From Actinoplanes missouriensis 431 (GTDB lineage: Bacteria > Actinomycetota > Actinomycetes > Mycobacteriales > Micromonosporaceae): a stretch of 64,000 nucleotides of DNA. This document shows, one piece after another, positions 33,091 through 44,320 of the stretch; the first letter of the stretch is position 1; each line of letters starts with the position of its first letter. Position numbers and translations under genes: made by a program. Where the stretch lies: positions 620,001-684,000 of the forward strand of contig NC_017093.1 in the NCBI RefSeq assembly GCF_000284295.1, in the 5' to 3' direction. The notes below the pieces were generated by a model. It worked only from the letters and a program-made list of their open reading frames with translations, was not told the origin of the DNA and searched no databases.

Positions 33091-34284
33091 GTGGCGAAGG
33101 CGAAGTTCGAGCGGACTAAGCCGCACGTCAACATCGGCACCATTGGTCACATCGACCACGGTAAGACGACGCTGACTGCGGCCATCACGAAGGTCCTGCA
33201 CGATGAGTACCCGGACCTGAACCCGTACACCCCGTTCGACGAGATCGACAAGGCGCCGGAGGAGAAGGCCCGCGGCATCACGATCTCGATCGCGCACGTC
33301 GAGTACCAGACCGCGTCGCGTCACTACGCGCACGTGGACTGCCCCGGCCACGCTGACTACATCAAGAACATGATCACCGGTGCCGCGCAGATGGACGGCG
33401 CGATCCTGGTGGTTGCCGCGACCGACGGCCCGATGCCGCAGACCAAGGAGCACGTGCTCCTGGCCCGCCAGGTCGGCGTTCCGTACATCGTCGTCGCCCT
33501 GAACAAGAGCGACATGGTCGAGGACGAGGAGCTCCTGGAGCTCGTCGAGCTCGAGGTTCGCGAGCTGCTCAGCACCTACGAGTTCCCGGGCGACGACCTG
33601 CCGGTCGTCCGCGTCTCGGCGCTCAAGGCGCTCGAGGGCGACCCGGAGTGGACCGGCAAGCTCATGGAGCTGATGAACGCGGTCGACACCGCGATCCCGC
33701 AGCCCGAGCGTGAGACCGAGAAGCCGTTCCTCATGCCGATCGAGGACGTCTTCACGATCACCGGCCGTGGCACCGTGGTGACCGGTCGCGCCGAGCGCGG
33801 CATCCTCAAGCCGAACGAGGAGGTCGAGATCGTCGGTATCCGCGAGAAGTCGACCAAGACCGTTTGCACCGGCATCGAGATGTTCCGCAAGCTGCTCGAC
33901 GAGGCCCGCGCGGGTGAGAACGTCGGTCTGCTGCTCCGCGGCATCAAGCGCGAGGACGTCGAGCGCGGCATGGTCGTCGTGAAGCCGGGCACCACGACTC
34001 CTCACACGGAGTTCGAGGGCCAGGTCTACATCCTCTCGAAGGAGGAGGGTGGCCGGCACACCCCGTTCTTCCAGAACTACCGGCCGCAGTTCTACTTCCG
34101 CACCACGGACGTCACCGGCGTCGTCACGCTGCCCGAGGGCACCGAGATGGTCATGCCCGGCGACTCCACCTCCATGTCCGTGAAGCTGATCCAGCCGATC
34201 GCCATGGAGCAGGGCCTGAAGTTCGCGATCCGTGAGGGTGGCCGCACCGTCGGCGCCGGAACGGTCACGAAGATCAACAAGTGA
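33091..34284 (+). CDS. tuf: Elongation factor Tu
   Basis: A 397-residue GTPase that brings aminoacyl-tRNA to the ribosome. G1 [10 protein letters not shown], effector loop [15 protein letters not shown]3 [13 protein letters not shown]4 NKSDMV, and C-terminal domains with [13 protein letters not shown] and [15 protein letters not shown] start after a full AGGAGGA. In Gram-positive actinobacteria Tu has the extra [11 protein letters not shown] start seen here. It is the last gene of the str operon. Confidence 0.97.
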   Translation: MAKAKFERTKPHVNIGTIGHIDHGKTTLTAAITKVLHDEYPDLNPYTPFDEIDKAPEEKARGITISIAHVEYQTASRHYAHVDCPGHADYIKNMITGAAQMDGAILVVAATDGPMPQTKEHVLLARQVGVPYIVVALNKSDMVEDEELLELVELEVRELLSTYEFPGDDLPVVRVSALKALEGDPEWTGKLMELMNAVDTAIPQPERETEKPFLMPIEDVFTITGRGTVVTGRAERGILKPNEEVEIVGIREKSTKTVCTGIEMFRKLLDEARAGENVGLLLRGIKREDVERGMVVVKPGTTTPHTEFEGQVYILSKEEGGRHTPFFQNYRPQFYFRTTDVTGVVTLPEGTEMVMPGDSTSMSVKLIQPIAMEQGLKFAIREGGRTVGAGTVTKINK

Positions 34285-34289
34285 TTGAT

Positions 34290-34320
34290 GGTTGTCCACG
34301 GGGTTAACCTGTGGGCAACC
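34290..34320 (+). terminator. Hairpin after tuf
   Basis: GGTTGTCCAC pairs with GTGGGCAACC (one G-U) around 11 nt, directly after the tuf stop. No T-run; probable end of the str operon. Confidence 0.6.
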
Positions 34321-34336
34321 TCATCGGTGACCCCGA

Positions 34337-34366
34337 TTAGCGTTGTCGGCGAGAATCCGGCATACT
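34337..34366 (+). promoter_or_regulatory. Candidate promoter of the S10 operon
   Basis: TTAGCG, 18 bp, CATACT. The match is moderate. A large hairpin begins about 13 nt after the predicted start of transcription. Confidence 0.45.
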
Positions 34367-34385
34367 AGTCAGGTTGCGTCCGCGC

Positions 34386-34429
34386 GGGGTGGGTAGCTGT
34401 TCGAGGCAATGCCGCTCGTCAGTTGCCCA
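34386..34429 (+). other. Large hairpin at the start of the S10 leader
   Basis: GGTGGGTAGCTG pairs with CAGTTGCCCACC (two G-U pairs) and encloses an inner CGAG/CTCG stem. With the rest of the 375-nt tuf-rpsJ gap it forms the rpsJ leader, which otherwise holds the 18-bp shared element and a ribosome site (AGAAGGAAA). In E. coli L4 represses this operon through such a leader; whether this one works alike is unknown. Confidence 0.5.
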
Positions 34430-34550
34430 CCCTCGCCGGGTGTCCGGGTGTGGTTCGTTTGCCGCCCGACACCCTCAGATCCTCGCGATCGATCCGCACC
34501 AGGTGACCTGGGGCGGAGCCTGGAGTGCCCAGCACTCTGTGAACAGGCGC

Positions 34551-34568
34551 GACACGCCCGACCGCGGG
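34551..34568 (+). promoter_or_regulatory. 18-bp element shared by ribosomal leaders (copy 2)
   Basis: GACACGCCCGACCGCGGG, identical to the copy before rpsL, about 93 nt before rpsJ. Here the continuation GGTCGG lets CCGACC...GGTCGG pair as a small hairpin. Confidence 0.7.
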
Positions 34569-34660
34569 GGTCGGACAACGCAGGATCAACGGTCCTGCGG
34601 GCATGCGGAGGCCACCGCTTTCGCACGTAGCGGCATCGAGAGAAGGAAACAGAAGCCACC

Positions 34661-34969
34661 ATGGCGGGACAGAAGATCCGCATCCGGCTCAAGGCCTACG
34701 ACCACGAGGTCGTCGACTCCTCGGCGCGGAAAATCGTCGAGACGGTGACGCGTACCGGGGCGCAGGTCGCAGGCCCGGTGCCGCTGCCCACGGAGATCAA
34801 CCGTTTCTGCGTGATCCGTTCGCCGCACAAGTACAAGGACTCGCGCGAGCACTTCGAGATGCGCACGCACAAGCGTCTGATCGACATCATCGACCCGACT
34901 CCGAAGACGGTCGACTCGCTCATGCGCCTCGACCTGCCGGCTGGCGTCGACATCGAGATCAAGCTGTAG
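34661..34969 (+). CDS. rpsJ: 30S ribosomal protein S10
   Basis: A 102-residue protein of the 30S head, also the NusE partner of NusB in antitermination. Starts [20 protein letters not shown]; has [16 protein letters not shown] and [20 protein letters not shown]. First gene of the S10 cluster, which runs with very small gaps to rpsQ. Confidence 0.97.
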
Positions 34970-34981
34970 GGATCGCGACTA

Positions 34982-35632
34982 ATGGACAGGCAAGTTAAGG
35001 GGATCCTGGGCGCCAAGCTCGGCATGACCCAGGTCTGGGACAACAACAAGGTCGTCCCGGTGACCGTGGTTCAGGCCGGCCCGTGCGTCGTGACCCAGGT
35101 CCGCACCGATGAGAAGGACGGCTACTCGGCTGTCCAGCTGGCATACGGCTCGATCGACCCGCGCAAGGTCAACAAGCCTGAGGCCGGCCACTACGCCAAG
35201 GCCGGCGTGTCGCCGCGGCGCCACCTCGTGGAGCTGCGCACCGTCGACGCCGGCGAGTACGAGCTCGGCCAGGAGGTCACCGTTGACTCCTTCGCTGCCG
35301 GCAGCGCCATCGACGTGACCGGCAAGACCCGCGGTAAGGGCTACGCCGGTGTCATGAAGCGCCACGGCTTCCACGGTCTGCGTGCCAGCCACGGTGTCGA
35401 GCGCAAGCACCGCTCGCCCGGCTCGATCGGCGCCTGCGCCACTCCCGGCCGCGTCTTCAAGGGCGTCCGGATGGCGGGTCGCATGGGTGGCAAGCGGTTC
35501 ACCGTGCAGAACCTGACGATCCAGGCCGTCGACACCGAGCGGAACCTGATCCTGGTCAAGGGCGCGGTTCCCGGTCCCAAGGGCGCGCTGATCCTGGTCC
35601 GTTCCGCGGCGAAGAAGGGCGGTGCCAAGTGA
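34982..35632 (+). CDS. rplC: 50S ribosomal protein L3
   Basis: A 216-residue early-assembly protein near the peptidyl-transferase centre. Starts [20 protein letters not shown]; has the signature [12 protein letters not shown] and the loop [17 protein letters not shown]. Its stop overlaps the rplD start (4 bp). Confidence 0.96.
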   Translation: MDRQVKGILGAKLGMTQVWDNNKVVPVTVVQAGPCVVTQVRTDEKDGYSAVQLAYGSIDPRKVNKPEAGHYAKAGVSPRRHLVELRTVDAGEYELGQEVTVDSFAAGSAIDVTGKTRGKGYAGVMKRHGFHGLRASHGVERKHRSPGSIGACATPGRVFKGVRMAGRMGGKRFTVQNLTIQAVDTERNLILVKGAVPGPKGALILVRSAAKKGGAK

Positions 35633-36279
35633 GCTCGGTTGACGTGATCAACGCCGAGGGCAACAAGGCCGGCTCGGTCGAGCTTCCCTCGAACGTCTTC
35701 GACGTCCAGGCGAACATCCCGCTGATGCACCAGGTCGTCGTGGCGCAGCTGGCCGCCGCCCGTCAGGGCACGGCCAAGGCGAAGACCCGCGGCGAGGTCG
35801 CCGGCGGCGGCAAGAAGCCGTACAAGCAGAAGGGCACCGGTCGCGCCCGTCAGGGCTCGATCCGCGCGCCGCAGTTCACCGGTGGTGGCGTCGTGCACGG
35901 CCCCGTGCCGCGCGACTACAGCCAGCGGACCCCCAAGAAGATGAAGGCCGCTGCTCTGCGCAGCGCCCTCTCGGACCGGGCCCGGGACGGCCGCGTGTTC
36001 GTCGTCGAGTCCTTCGTCACCGGCGAGAAGCCGTCGACCAAGGCCGCCGTGACGGCGCTGCGCAAGGTCGCCCAGACGACCAAGGTTCTCGTCGTTCTGG
36101 ACAGCCAGGACGAGTTGAACTGGGTCTCGCTGCGCAACGAGCCGACCGTGCACCTCATCGAGGCCGGCCAGCTGAACACCTACGACGTGCTGGTCGCGGA
36201 CGAGGTTGTCTTCACGAAGGTCGCGCTCGACGAGTTCCTGGGCGGTTCCGCCGAGACGTCCGAGGAGGGCGACAAGTGA
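35629..36279 (+). CDS. rplD: 50S ribosomal protein L4
   Basis: A 216-residue protein with an extended loop lining the exit tunnel (about residues 45-95: [20 protein letters not shown] and [13 protein letters not shown]), the loop that carries macrolide-related positions. In other bacteria it also represses the S10 operon. GTG start overlapping rplC and an ATGA-type overlap with rplW. Confidence 0.96.
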   Translation: MSSVDVINAEGNKAGSVELPSNVFDVQANIPLMHQVVVAQLAAARQGTAKAKTRGEVAGGGKKPYKQKGTGRARQGSIRAPQFTGGGVVHGPVPRDYSQRTPKKMKAAALRSALSDRARDGRVFVVESFVTGEKPSTKAAVTALRKVAQTTKVLVVLDSQDELNWVSLRNEPTVHLIEAGQLNTYDVLVADEVVFTKVALDEFLGGSAETSEEGDK

Positions 36280-36578
36280 GCACGATCGCCGACCCGCGCG
36301 ACATCATCGTCGCCCCGGTGGTCTCCGAGAAGAGCTACAGCGTTCTCGACCAGAACTGGTACACGTTCCTCGTCCACCCGGACGCGAACAAGACCCAGAT
36401 CAAGATCGCGATCCAGCAGATCTTCAACGTCCGCGTGCTGTCCGTGAACACCGCTAACCGTGAGGGCAAGCGCAAGCGCACCCGCACCGGCTGGGGCCAG
36501 CGTAAGGCCACCAAGCGCGCGATGGTGAAGCTGGCTGACGGGGACCGCATCGAGGCCTTCGGCGGCCCGGTCAGCTAA
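36276..36578 (+). CDS. rplW: 50S ribosomal protein L23
   Basis: A 100-residue protein at the tunnel exit, docking site for trigger factor and SRP. Has [41 protein letters not shown] and the basic loop [23 protein letters not shown] start overlapping rplD by four bases. Confidence 0.96.
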   Translation: MSTIADPRDIIVAPVVSEKSYSVLDQNWYTFLVHPDANKTQIKIAIQQIFNVRVLSVNTANREGKRKRTRTGWGQRKATKRAMVKLADGDRIEAFGGPVS

Positions 36579-36592
36579 GGGGTTCATGAATC

Positions 36593-37432
<840 letters not shown>

Positions 37433-37444
37433 CGGGAGTAGAAG

Positions 37445-37726
37445 ATGCCTCGCAGCCTGAAGAAGGGCCCGTTCGTCGACGACCACCTGATCAAGAAGGT
37501 GGAAGTCCAGAACGAGAAGAATTCCAAGAACGTCATCAAGACCTGGTCGCGGCGCTCGACGATCATCCCCGACATGCTCGGGCACACGATCGCCGTGCAC
37601 GACGGGCGCAAGCACGTCCCGGTGTTCATCACCGAGGCCATGGTCGGTCACAAGCTGGGCGAGTTCGCTCTGACCCGTACGTTCAAGGGTCACGAGAAGG
37701 ACGACCGCAAGAGCCGTCGTCGCTAA
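37445..37726 (+). CDS. rpsS: 30S ribosomal protein S19
   Basis: A 93-residue head protein binding S13 and the A-site finger. Starts [20 protein letters not shown]; has [20 protein letters not shown] and [16 protein letters not shown]. Standard length and place. Confidence 0.97.
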   Translation: MPRSLKKGPFVDDHLIKKVEVQNEKNSKNVIKTWSRRSTIIPDMLGHTIAVHDGRKHVPVFITEAMVGHKLGEFALTRTFKGHEKDDRKSRRR

Positions 37727-37763
37727 GCAGATACACGGATTAGAGGATCAAGGAGCTACAGCG

Positions 37764-38204
37764 ATGCCAGTTAAGGGCGACGCTCCGGTGCTTCCGGGCG
37801 CGCGGGCGGTTGCGCGACACGTGCGCATCTCGCCGAACAAGGCGCGCCGGGTGGTCAACCTCGTCCGCGGTCTGCCCGCGAAGGAGGCGCTCACCGTCCT
37901 GCAGTTCGCGCCGCAGGCCGCCAGCGAGCAGGTTTACAAGGTGCTTGCCAGCGCGATCGCGAACGCTGAGAACAACGAGCGGCTCGACCCCGACGCTCTC
38001 CTCGTGAGCGAGGCGTTCGTCGACGAGGGTCCGACGCTCAAGCGGTTCCGTCCGCGGGCGCAGGGCCGGGCGTACCGGATCCGCAAGCGCACCTGTCACA
38101 TCACCATCGCGGTCGAGGCGGTCCAGGCGACCCGCCCGGCGAAGAAGGCCGCCGCCAAGCCGGCGCCGAAGGCCGAGTCCCAGAGCACGGAGGGTGCCGA
38201 GTAA
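37764..38204 (+). CDS. rplV: 50S ribosomal protein L22
   Basis: A 146-residue protein whose beta-hairpin lines the exit tunnel. Has [40 protein letters not shown] and [21 protein letters not shown] 30-residue Ala/Lys-rich tail extends past the family core, usual in actinobacteria. Overlaps rpsC by one base. Confidence 0.96.
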   Translation: MPVKGDAPVLPGARAVARHVRISPNKARRVVNLVRGLPAKEALTVLQFAPQAASEQVYKVLASAIANAENNERLDPDALLVSEAFVDEGPTLKRFRPRAQGRAYRIRKRTCHITIAVEAVQATRPAKKAAAKPAPKAESQSTEGAE

Positions 38205-39055
38205 TGGGTCAGAAGGTTCACCCCACCGGGTTCCGTCTCGGCATCTCCACCGACTGGAAGAGCCGCTGGTTCGCGGACAAGCTTTACAAGGACTACATCG
38301 GCGAGGACGTCAAGATCCGCCGCATGATGTCCAAGGGGCTTGAGCGCGCCGGCATCTCCAAGGTGGACATCGAGCGCACCCGTGACCGGGTTCGCGTCGA
38401 CATCCACACCGCCCGGCCGGGCATCGTCATCGGCCGTAAGGGCGCGGAGGCCGACCGGATCCGCGGCGAGCTCGAGAAGCTCACCGGCAAGCAGGTCCAG
38501 CTGAACATCCTCGAGGTGAAGAGCCCCGAGTCGGACGCTCAGCTCGTGGCGCAGGGCGTCGCCGAGCAGCTGTCCAGCCGGGTCAGCTTCCGCCGGGCGA
38601 TGCGCAAGGCCATGCAGTCGGCCATGAAGAACCCGATCTGCAAGGGCATCCGCGTGCAGGTCTCCGGCCGCCTCGGCGGCGCGGAGATGAGCCGCACGGA
38701 GTTCTACCGTGAGGGTCGCGTTCCGCTGCACACCCTCCGCGCCAACATCGAGTACGGCTTCTTCGAGGCCCGTACCACGTTCGGCCGGATCGGTGTGAAG
38801 GTCTGGATCTACAAGGGCGACGCCGTTCCGGGTCGCGAGGCCGTGGCTGAGGCGCCCGCGCGCCCCCGTCGTGACCGTGCCGACCGTCCCGAGCGTCCCC
38901 GTCGTGGCCGTTCCGGTTCGTCCGGCACGACCGCCGGCGGCACCGAGGCGGGTCGCGCTGCGGCCCAGTCCCGGACCACCGGTGACGGCGACAACGTGAA
39001 TGACGCCGCGGTTGCCGCGGCCCCGGCCGTGGCCGAGACGCAGCAGGAGGGCTGA
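38204..39055 (+). CDS. rpsC: 30S ribosomal protein S3
   Basis: A 283-residue protein at the mRNA entry site. Starts [15 protein letters not shown]; the KH domain (about 40-105) has [14 protein letters not shown]; the C-terminal domain has [20 protein letters not shown]. The last 70 residues are an Arg/Ala/Pro-rich disordered tail (about 215-283) longer than in E. coli, as found in high-GC actinobacteria. Confidence 0.96.
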   Translation: MGQKVHPTGFRLGISTDWKSRWFADKLYKDYIGEDVKIRRMMSKGLERAGISKVDIERTRDRVRVDIHTARPGIVIGRKGAEADRIRGELEKLTGKQVQLNILEVKSPESDAQLVAQGVAEQLSSRVSFRRAMRKAMQSAMKNPICKGIRVQVSGRLGGAEMSRTEFYREGRVPLHTLRANIEYGFFEARTTFGRIGVKVWIYKGDAVPGREAVAEAPARPRRDRADRPERPRRGRSGSSGTTAGGTEAGRAAAQSRTTGDGDNVNDAAVAAAPAVAETQQEG

Positions 39056-39058
39056 CAC

Positions 39059-39484
39059 ATGCTGATGCCGCGTAAGCCCCCAAAGGGCTTTCGTAAGCCG
39101 CATCACCCGGACCGCAGTGGCGCGTCCAAGGGCGGCAACCGGGTCGTCTTCGGCGAGTTCGGTATCCAGGCTCTGGAGCCGGCGTACGTGACGAACCGGC
39201 AGATCGAGTCGGCGCGTATCGCGATGACCCGCCACATCAAGCGTGGTGGCAAGGTCTGGATCTCGATCTTCCCGGACCAGGCTCTGACCAAGAAGCCGGC
39301 CGAGACCCGCATGGGTTCCGGTAAGGGTTCTCCCGAGTGGTGGGTGGCGAACGTCAAGCCGGGACGCATTCTCTTCGAGATGTCGTTCCCGAACGAGACG
39401 GTCGCGCGTGAGGCGATGCGCCGCGCGATCCACAAGCTCCCGATGAAGTGCCGCATCGTGACACGCGAAGTGGGTGAAAGCTGA
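39059..39484 (+). CDS. rplP: 50S ribosomal protein L16
   Basis: A 141-residue protein at the A-site and peptidyl-transferase region. Starts [20 protein letters not shown]; has [35 protein letters not shown] and [19 protein letters not shown]. Its TGA overlaps the rpmC ATG by one base. Confidence 0.96.
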   Translation: MLMPRKPPKGFRKPHHPDRSGASKGGNRVVFGEFGIQALEPAYVTNRQIESARIAMTRHIKRGGKVWISIFPDQALTKKPAETRMGSGKGSPEWWVANVKPGRILFEMSFPNETVAREAMRRAIHKLPMKCRIVTREVGES

Positions 39485-39717
39485 TGGCAGCGGGCGTTAA
39501 GGCAGCCGAGCTGCGCGAACTCTCCGAAGAGGAGCTTGTTTCGCGGCTGCGGGAGGCCAAGGCGGAGCTGTTCAACCTTCGTGTGCAGCGCGCGACCGGC
39601 CAGCTCGACAATCACCGTCGGCTGCAGGTCGTCCGCAAGGACATCGCGAAGATCTACACGATCATGCGTGAGCGCGAGCTGGGGCTCTCGGTTGCGCCGG
39701 ATGAGGTGACAGCATGA
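39484..39717 (+). CDS. rpmC: 50S ribosomal protein L29
   Basis: A 77-residue helical protein at the tunnel exit beside L23. Has [39 protein letters not shown] and [17 protein letters not shown]. Overlaps neighbours on both sides. Confidence 0.95.
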   Translation: MAAGVKAAELRELSEEELVSRLREAKAELFNLRVQRATGQLDNHRRLQVVRKDIAKIYTIMRERELGLSVAPDEVTA

Positions 39718-39989
39718 GTGAGAACACCACCGCCGCACCGCGCGCCCAGCGCAAGGTGCGCGAAGGCCTCGTGGTCAGCGACAAGATGGACAAGACCGTC
39801 GTCGTCGAGGTCGAGGACCGGGTCAAGCACGCGCTGTACGGCAAGGTCATCCGTCGTACCCGCAAGCTGAAGGTGCACGACGAGCAGAACGCGGCGGGCA
39901 TCGGCGACCGGGTTCTGATGATGGAGACTCGTCCGCTCTCTGCCACCAAGCGGTGGCGGATCGTGGAGATCCTCGAAAAGGCCAAGTGA
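39714..39989 (+). CDS. rpsQ: 30S ribosomal protein S17
   Basis: A 91-residue primary 16S-binding protein. Has [39 protein letters not shown] and [20 protein letters not shown]. Overlaps rpmC by four bases; end of the S10 group, followed by a hairpin. Confidence 0.96.
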   Translation: MSENTTAAPRAQRKVREGLVVSDKMDKTVVVEVEDRVKHALYGKVIRRTRKLKVHDEQNAAGIGDRVLMMETRPLSATKRWRIVEILEKAK

Positions 39990-39993
39990 GTGC

Positions 39994-40021
39994 GGTGGGG
40001 CCGGCTCCGGCCGGCCCCACC
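39994..40021 (+). other. Hairpin between rpsQ and rplN
   Basis: GGTGGGGCCGG pairs with CCGGCCCCACC around a 6-nt loop (11 pairs), starting 4 nt after the rpsQ stop, with no U-tract. It marks the border between the S10 and spc groups. Confidence 0.7.
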
Positions 40022-40086
40022 GGACCATCGTTCCGCCAAGCTTCGGGTGAACGTTCCCGGAGAACTGGCAGACATAGGAGACAGAC

Positions 40087-40455
40087 GTGATCCAGCAGGA
40101 GTCGCGACTGCGTGTCGCCGACAACACGGGTGCCCGGGAGATCCTGTGCATCCGCGTACTCGGGGGCTCCGGTCGCCGTTACGCGAGCATCGGCGACGTC
40201 ATCGTGGCCACGGTCAAGGACGCCATTCCCGGTGCCGGTGTGAAGAAGGGTGACGTCGTCAAGGCGGTCGTCGTTCGCACCGCCAAGGAGAAGCGGCGCC
40301 CGGACGGCTCGTACATCCGCTTCGACGAGAACGCCGCCGTCATCATCAAGGACGGCGGGGACCCCCGCGGCACCCGCATCTTCGGCCCGGTCGGGCGCGA
40401 GCTGCGCGACAAGCGGTTCATGAAGATCATCAGCCTGGCGCCGGAGGTGCTCTGA
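40087..40455 (+). CDS. rplN: 50S ribosomal protein L14
   Basis: A 122-residue protein at the subunit interface. Starts [20 protein letters not shown] (GTG); has [38 protein letters not shown] and the end [23 protein letters not shown] precedes the start. First gene of the spc group. Confidence 0.97.
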   Translation: MIQQESRLRVADNTGAREILCIRVLGGSGRRYASIGDVIVATVKDAIPGAGVKKGDVVKAVVVRTAKEKRRPDGSYIRFDENAAVIIKDGGDPRGTRIFGPVGRELRDKRFMKIISLAPEVL

Positions 40456-40457
40456 CC

Positions 40458-40772
40458 GTGAAGATCAAGAAGGGCGACACGGTCGTCGTCATCGCCGGCA
40501 AGGACAAGGGTGCCAAGGGTAAGGTCATCGCGGCCTTCCCGCGGCAGGACAAGGTCCTGGTCGAGGGCGTCAACCGAGTCAAGAAGCACGAGCGCATCCG
40601 CACGAACCAGCGGGGCTCGAAGACCGGTGGCATCGTTACGCAGGAAGCCCCCGTTCACATCTCCAACGTGCAGGTGCTGGACGACCAGGGCAAGCCGACT
40701 CGTATCGGCTACCGGATCGACGAGAACGGCAACAAGGTCCGCATCGCGCGTACGACCGGTAAGGAACTCTGA
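40458..40772 (+). CDS. rplX: 50S ribosomal protein L24
   Basis: A 104-residue assembly initiator. KOW motif at the N-terminus ([20 protein letters not shown]), then [19 protein letters not shown] start two bases after rplN. Confidence 0.96.
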   Translation: MKIKKGDTVVVIAGKDKGAKGKVIAAFPRQDKVLVEGVNRVKKHERIRTNQRGSKTGGIVTQEAPVHISNVQVLDDQGKPTRIGYRIDENGNKVRIARTTGKEL

Positions 40773-41341
40773 TGACTGCCGCCACCGAGACCAAGACGCT
40801 GCCGCGCCTCAAGACCAAGTACCGGTCCGAGGTCGTGCCGGCCATCAACGAGCAGTTCAAGTACGGCAACCCCATGCAGATCCCCGGCCTGGTCAAGGTC
40901 GTCGTGAACATGGGTGTCGGCGAGGCTGCTCGTGACGCCAAGCTGATCGACGGCGCGGTTCGGGACCTGACCACGATCACCGGCCAGAAGCCGCTGATCC
41001 GCCGGGCGACCAAGTCCATCGCGCAGTTCAAGCTGCGTGAGGGCATGCCGATCGGCGCGAAGGTCACCCTTCGTGGCGACCGGATGTGGGAGTTCCTGGA
41101 CCGGCTGCTGTCGATCTCGCTGCCGCGTATCCGTGACTTCCGCGGCCTCGACGGCCGGAAGCTGGACGGCCACGGGAACTACACCTTCGGTCTGACCGAG
41201 CAGTCGGTGTTCCACGAGATCGACCAGGACCGGATCGATCGCCCGCGGGGCATGGACATCACGGTGGTCACCACCGCCAAGACCGACGACGAGGGCCGGG
41301 CGCTGCTCAAGCTCCTGGGCTTCCCGTTCAAGGAGAACTGA
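40772..41341 (+). CDS. rplE: 50S ribosomal protein L5
   Basis: A 189-residue protein of the central protuberance that binds 5S rRNA. Has [59 protein letters not shown] and [20 protein letters not shown]. Overlaps rplX by one base. Confidence 0.97.
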   Translation: MTAATETKTLPRLKTKYRSEVVPAINEQFKYGNPMQIPGLVKVVVNMGVGEAARDAKLIDGAVRDLTTITGQKPLIRRATKSIAQFKLREGMPIGAKVTLRGDRMWEFLDRLLSISLPRIRDFRGLDGRKLDGHGNYTFGLTEQSVFHEIDQDRIDRPRGMDITVVTTAKTDDEGRALLKLLGFPFKEN

Positions 41342-41343
41342 GC

Positions 41344-41529
41344 ATGGCGAAGAAGGCGCTGATCATCAAGGCAGCGGCGAAGCCGAAGTTCGCTGTGCGT
41401 GCCTACACCCGGTGCCAGAAGTGCGGTCGCCCGCACTCGGTCTACCGCAAGTTCGGCCTCTGCCGCGTTTGCGTGCGGGACATGGCCCACCGCGGTGAGC
41501 TCCCCGGCGTGTCCAAGGCCAGCTGGTAA
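41344..41529 (+). CDS. rpsZ: 30S ribosomal protein S14, zinc type (type Z)
   Basis: A 61-residue short S14 with two CxxC zinc pairs: RCQKCGR (Cys about 24 and 27) and LCRVCVRD (about 40 and 43). This is the zinc-requiring form (also called rpsN); a zinc-free long form often exists elsewhere in actinobacteria but is not in this window. Confidence 0.97.
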   Translation: MAKKALIIKAAAKPKFAVRAYTRCQKCGRPHSVYRKFGLCRVCVRDMAHRGELPGVSKASW

Positions 41530-41645
41530 CCCATCCAACCGCCCCGCCCACCGCTCGTCAGCGGAGTAGAGGCCGGGTTTGTGCAATACCGCTTCGCCGT
41601 AGGCCCGCCCGCGGGAACCCCGGCGAGAAAGGTTGACGAATACCC

Positions 41646-42053
41646 ATGACGATGACGGACCCGATCGCAGACATGCTCACGCGTCTGCGTAACGCCAACC
41701 AGGCGTACCACGACAAGGTGACGATGCCCTACTCGAAGATCAAGGCGAACATCGCCGAGGTCCTCAAGGCTGAGGGTTACATCGCCTCGTGGACGTCTGA
41801 GGAGCCCGAGGAGGGCGCGGTCGGCAAGCGTCTGGTCGTTGAGCTCAAGTACGGCCAGAACCGTGAGCGCAGCCTCGCCGGCATCAAGCGCGTCTCGAAG
41901 CCCGGCCTGCGGGTTTACGCCAAGTCCGACGAGCTGCCCCGCGTGCTCGGTGGTCTCGGTGTCGCGATCATTTCGACGTCCCAGGGATTGCTGACCGACA
42001 AGCAGGCCCGCAAGCGGAGCGTTGGCGGGGAAGTCCTCGCCTTCGTCTGGTAA
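41646..42053 (+). CDS. rpsH: 30S ribosomal protein S8
   Basis: A 135-residue 16S-binding protein; in E. coli it represses the spc operon. Has [40 protein letters not shown] and [20 protein letters not shown]. Two ATG codons (41646, 41652) can start it; the first gives [11 protein letters not shown], as common in relatives. The 116 nt before it are the largest gap in the spc group and may hold regulatory structure. Confidence 0.96.
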   Translation: MTMTDPIADMLTRLRNANQAYHDKVTMPYSKIKANIAEVLKAEGYIASWTSEEPEEGAVGKRLVVELKYGQNRERSLAGIKRVSKPGLRVYAKSDELPRVLGGLGVAIISTSQGLLTDKQARKRSVGGEVLAFVW

Positions 42054-42067
42054 CTGGAGACTTAGAC

Positions 42068-42607
42068 ATGTCGCGAATCGGACGTAAGTCGATCCCGGTG
42101 CCGTCCGGAGTCGACATCACCATCACGGGCCAGACCGTCAAGGTCAAGGGCCCCAAGGGCGAGCTGTCGCACACCGTCGCCGAGCCGATCACGGTTTCGC
42201 AGGACGGCGGAGAGCTGCACGTCAACCGCCCCAACGACGAGCGCAAGGCCAAGGAACTGCACGGCCTCTCGCGTACCCTCGTCGCCAACATGATCATCGG
42301 TGTCACCGAGGGCTACAAGAAGACCCTCGAGATCAACGGCACCGGTTACCGTGTGACCGCCAAGGGCAAGGACCTGGAGTTCGCTCTCGGTTTCTCGCAC
42401 CCGGTGAACATTGTGCCCCCGGCCGGCATCACCTTCTCGGTGGAGAAGCCGACCCAGTTCACGGTCTCCGGCATCGACAAGCAGCTGGTCGGTGAGGTCG
42501 CCGCGAACATCCGTAAGATCCGCCCGCCGGAGCCCTACAAGGGCAAGGGCGTCAAGTACCAGGGCGAGGTCATCCGCCGCAAGGCTGGAAAGGCAGGTAA
42601 GAAGTGA
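42068..42607 (+). CDS. rplF: 50S ribosomal protein L6
   Basis: A 179-residue protein near the factor-binding site. Starts [19 protein letters not shown]; has two similar domains with [33 protein letters not shown] and the end [20 protein letters not shown]. Overlaps rplR by four bases. Confidence 0.97.
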   Translation: MSRIGRKSIPVPSGVDITITGQTVKVKGPKGELSHTVAEPITVSQDGGELHVNRPNDERKAKELHGLSRTLVANMIIGVTEGYKKTLEINGTGYRVTAKGKDLEFALGFSHPVNIVPPAGITFSVEKPTQFTVSGIDKQLVGEVAANIRKIRPPEPYKGKGVKYQGEVIRRKAGKAGKK

Positions 42608-42999
42608 CCGCCACGCTGCTCAAGCGCCGCAACGGCGGCGGGGTCGCCGCCGCGCGTGCCGTTGGCAAGGCGCGTCGGCACTTCCGGGTCCGCAAGAACA
42701 TCCGCGGCACTGCCGAGCGTCCCCGCCTGGTCGTCACCCGGTCCACGCGGAACATCACCGCGCAGATCATCGACGACCTCAAGGGCCACACGCTGGTCTC
42801 GGCGTCCACGCTCGACAGCTCGATCCGTGGTGGCGAGGGCGCCAAGAGCGTCCACGCCGGCAAGGTCGGCGCGCTCCTGGCCGAGCGGGCCAAGGCCGCG
42901 GGTATTTCCAAGGTCGTCTTCGACCGCGGTGGCAACAAGTACGCGGGCCGGATTGCCGCGCTTGCGGACGCCGCCCGCGAAGCCGGACTCGAGTTCTAG
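42604..42999 (+). CDS. rplR: 50S ribosomal protein L18
   Basis: A 131-residue 5S rRNA-binding protein. Has [40 protein letters not shown] and [23 protein letters not shown] start overlapping the rplF stop (GTGA). Confidence 0.96.
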   Translation: MTATLLKRRNGGGVAAARAVGKARRHFRVRKNIRGTAERPRLVVTRSTRNITAQIIDDLKGHTLVSASTLDSSIRGGEGAKSVHAGKVGALLAERAKAAGISKVVFDRGGNKYAGRIAALADAAREAGLEF

Positions 43000-43012
43000 G
43001 AGGAATTGACCA

Positions 43013-43636
43013 ATGCCTGGTCAGCAGCGCCGAGGCGGCGGGTCCGGCGGTAACACCGAGGGTGGCAACCGCAGGGACAACCGCCGTGAGGGCGGCCGCG
43101 GCAACGCGCCCGTCGAGAAGACCCCGCACCTCGAGCGGGTCGTCGCGATCAACCGTGTCGCGAAGGTCGTCAAGGGTGGTCGTCGCTTCAGCTTCACCGC
43201 CCTGGTGATCGTCGGCGACGGTGACGGCACCGTCGGCATCGGCTACGGAAAGGCCAAGGAGGTGCCCGCGGCCATCGCCAAGGGCGTCGAAGAGGCCAAG
43301 AAGCACTTCTTCAAGGTCCCGCGTATCGGTGCGACCATCCCGCACCCGATCACCGGTGAGGCTGCCGCGGGCGTCGTCCTGCTCAAGCCGGCTTCCGCTG
43401 GTACCGGTGTTATCGCCGGTGGCCCGGTGCGTGCCGTGCTGGAGTGTGCCGGTATCCACGACATCCTGTCGAAGAGCCTCGGCTCCTCGAACCCGATCAA
43501 CATCGTGCACGCGACGGTGGCTGCTCTGAAGGGCCTCGAGTCGCCGGAGAAGGTCGCGGCTCGCCGTGGCCTGCCGGTCGAGGACGTGGCGCCGGCTGCC
43601 ATGCTGGCGGCGCGTGCGGAAGCGGCGGTGCGCTGA
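43013..43636 (+). CDS. rpsE: 30S ribosomal protein S5
   Basis: A 207-residue fidelity protein at the mRNA entry. A Gly/Arg-rich N-terminal extension (1-35) precedes [20 protein letters not shown] and [20 protein letters not shown], then the C-terminal domain [20 protein letters not shown] and [25 protein letters not shown] precedes the ATG. Overlaps rpmD by one base. Confidence 0.97.
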   Translation: MPGQQRRGGGSGGNTEGGNRRDNRREGGRGNAPVEKTPHLERVVAINRVAKVVKGGRRFSFTALVIVGDGDGTVGIGYGKAKEVPAAIAKGVEEAKKHFFKVPRIGATIPHPITGEAAAGVVLLKPASAGTGVIAGGPVRAVLECAGIHDILSKSLGSSNPINIVHATVAALKGLESPEKVAARRGLPVEDVAPAAMLAARAEAAVR

Positions 43637-43818
43637 TGGCACGCTTGAAGGTCACCCAGGTCCGGTCCGGTATCGGCCGTAAGCAGAACCAGCGGGACTC
43701 CCTGCGGTCGCTCGGCCTGAAGCGGATCAACGACGTGGTGGTCAAGGAGGACCGTCCCGAGATCCGGGGCATGATCTTCGCCGTGAACCACCTCGTGAGT
43801 GTTGAGGAGGTCGAGTAA
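43636..43818 (+). CDS. rpmD: 50S ribosomal protein L30
   Basis: A 60-residue protein: [53 protein letters not shown]. Standard length. One-base overlaps on both sides show tight coupling between rpsE and rplO. Confidence 0.96.
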   Translation: MARLKVTQVRSGIGRKQNQRDSLRSLGLKRINDVVVKEDRPEIRGMIFAVNHLVSVEEVE

Positions 43819-44267
43819 TGGCGATCAAGATCCACCACCTGCGCCCCGCGCCCGGTGCCAAGACCGCGAAGACCCGTGTCGGTCGTGGTGAGGGCTCCAA
43901 GGGCAAGACCGCCGGTCGCGGTACCAAGGGCACCGGCGCCCGGAAGAACGTCTCGGCGGCGTTCGAGGGTGGGCAGATGCCCATCCACATGCGCCTGCCG
44001 AAGATGAAGGGCCTGCGCAACAAGCCGCGCAACAAGGTCGTCTTCCAGGTCGTCAACCTGGACCGTCTCGCCGAGCTGTTCCCGAACGGCGGCGAGGTCG
44101 GTCCGGCCGAGCTGGTCGAGGCCGGCGCTGTCCGCAAGGGTCAGCCGGTCAAGGTCCTGGGCTCGGGCGAGCTGGGCGGCGTGTCGCTGACGATCAAGGC
44201 GCACGCGTTCAGCGAGTCGGCCAAGGAGAAGATCGCGGCTGCCGGTGGTTCCGTCACCGAGCTGTAG
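43818..44267 (+). CDS. rplO: 50S ribosomal protein L15
   Basis: A 149-residue protein of late 50S assembly. Has [60 protein letters not shown] and a C-terminal domain with [20 protein letters not shown]. Last gene of the spc group, followed by a hairpin. Confidence 0.97.
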   Translation: MAIKIHHLRPAPGAKTAKTRVGRGEGSKGKTAGRGTKGTGARKNVSAAFEGGQMPIHMRLPKMKGLRNKPRNKVVFQVVNLDRLAELFPNGGEVGPAELVEAGAVRKGQPVKVLGSGELGGVSLTIKAHAFSESAKEKIAAAGGSVTEL

Positions 44268-44282
44268 TTCGTGAAACGGTGG

Positions 44283-44320
44283 GAGGCCGTGGTACCGGGG
44301 AAGCCCGGCGCCACGGCCTC
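44283..44320 (+). terminator. Hairpin after rplO
   Basis: GAGGCCGTGG and CCACGGCCTC form a perfect 10-bp stem around 18 nt (which itself can pair CCGGG/CCCGG), then TTGTCGTT. Likely end of the S10-spc transcript. Confidence 0.7.

Noticed and set aside
30723..33143. An 806-codon open frame antisense to fusA and rpsG
   Set aside because: Same shadow effect; composition is typical of reversed ribosomal-factor codons and it crosses several real genes.
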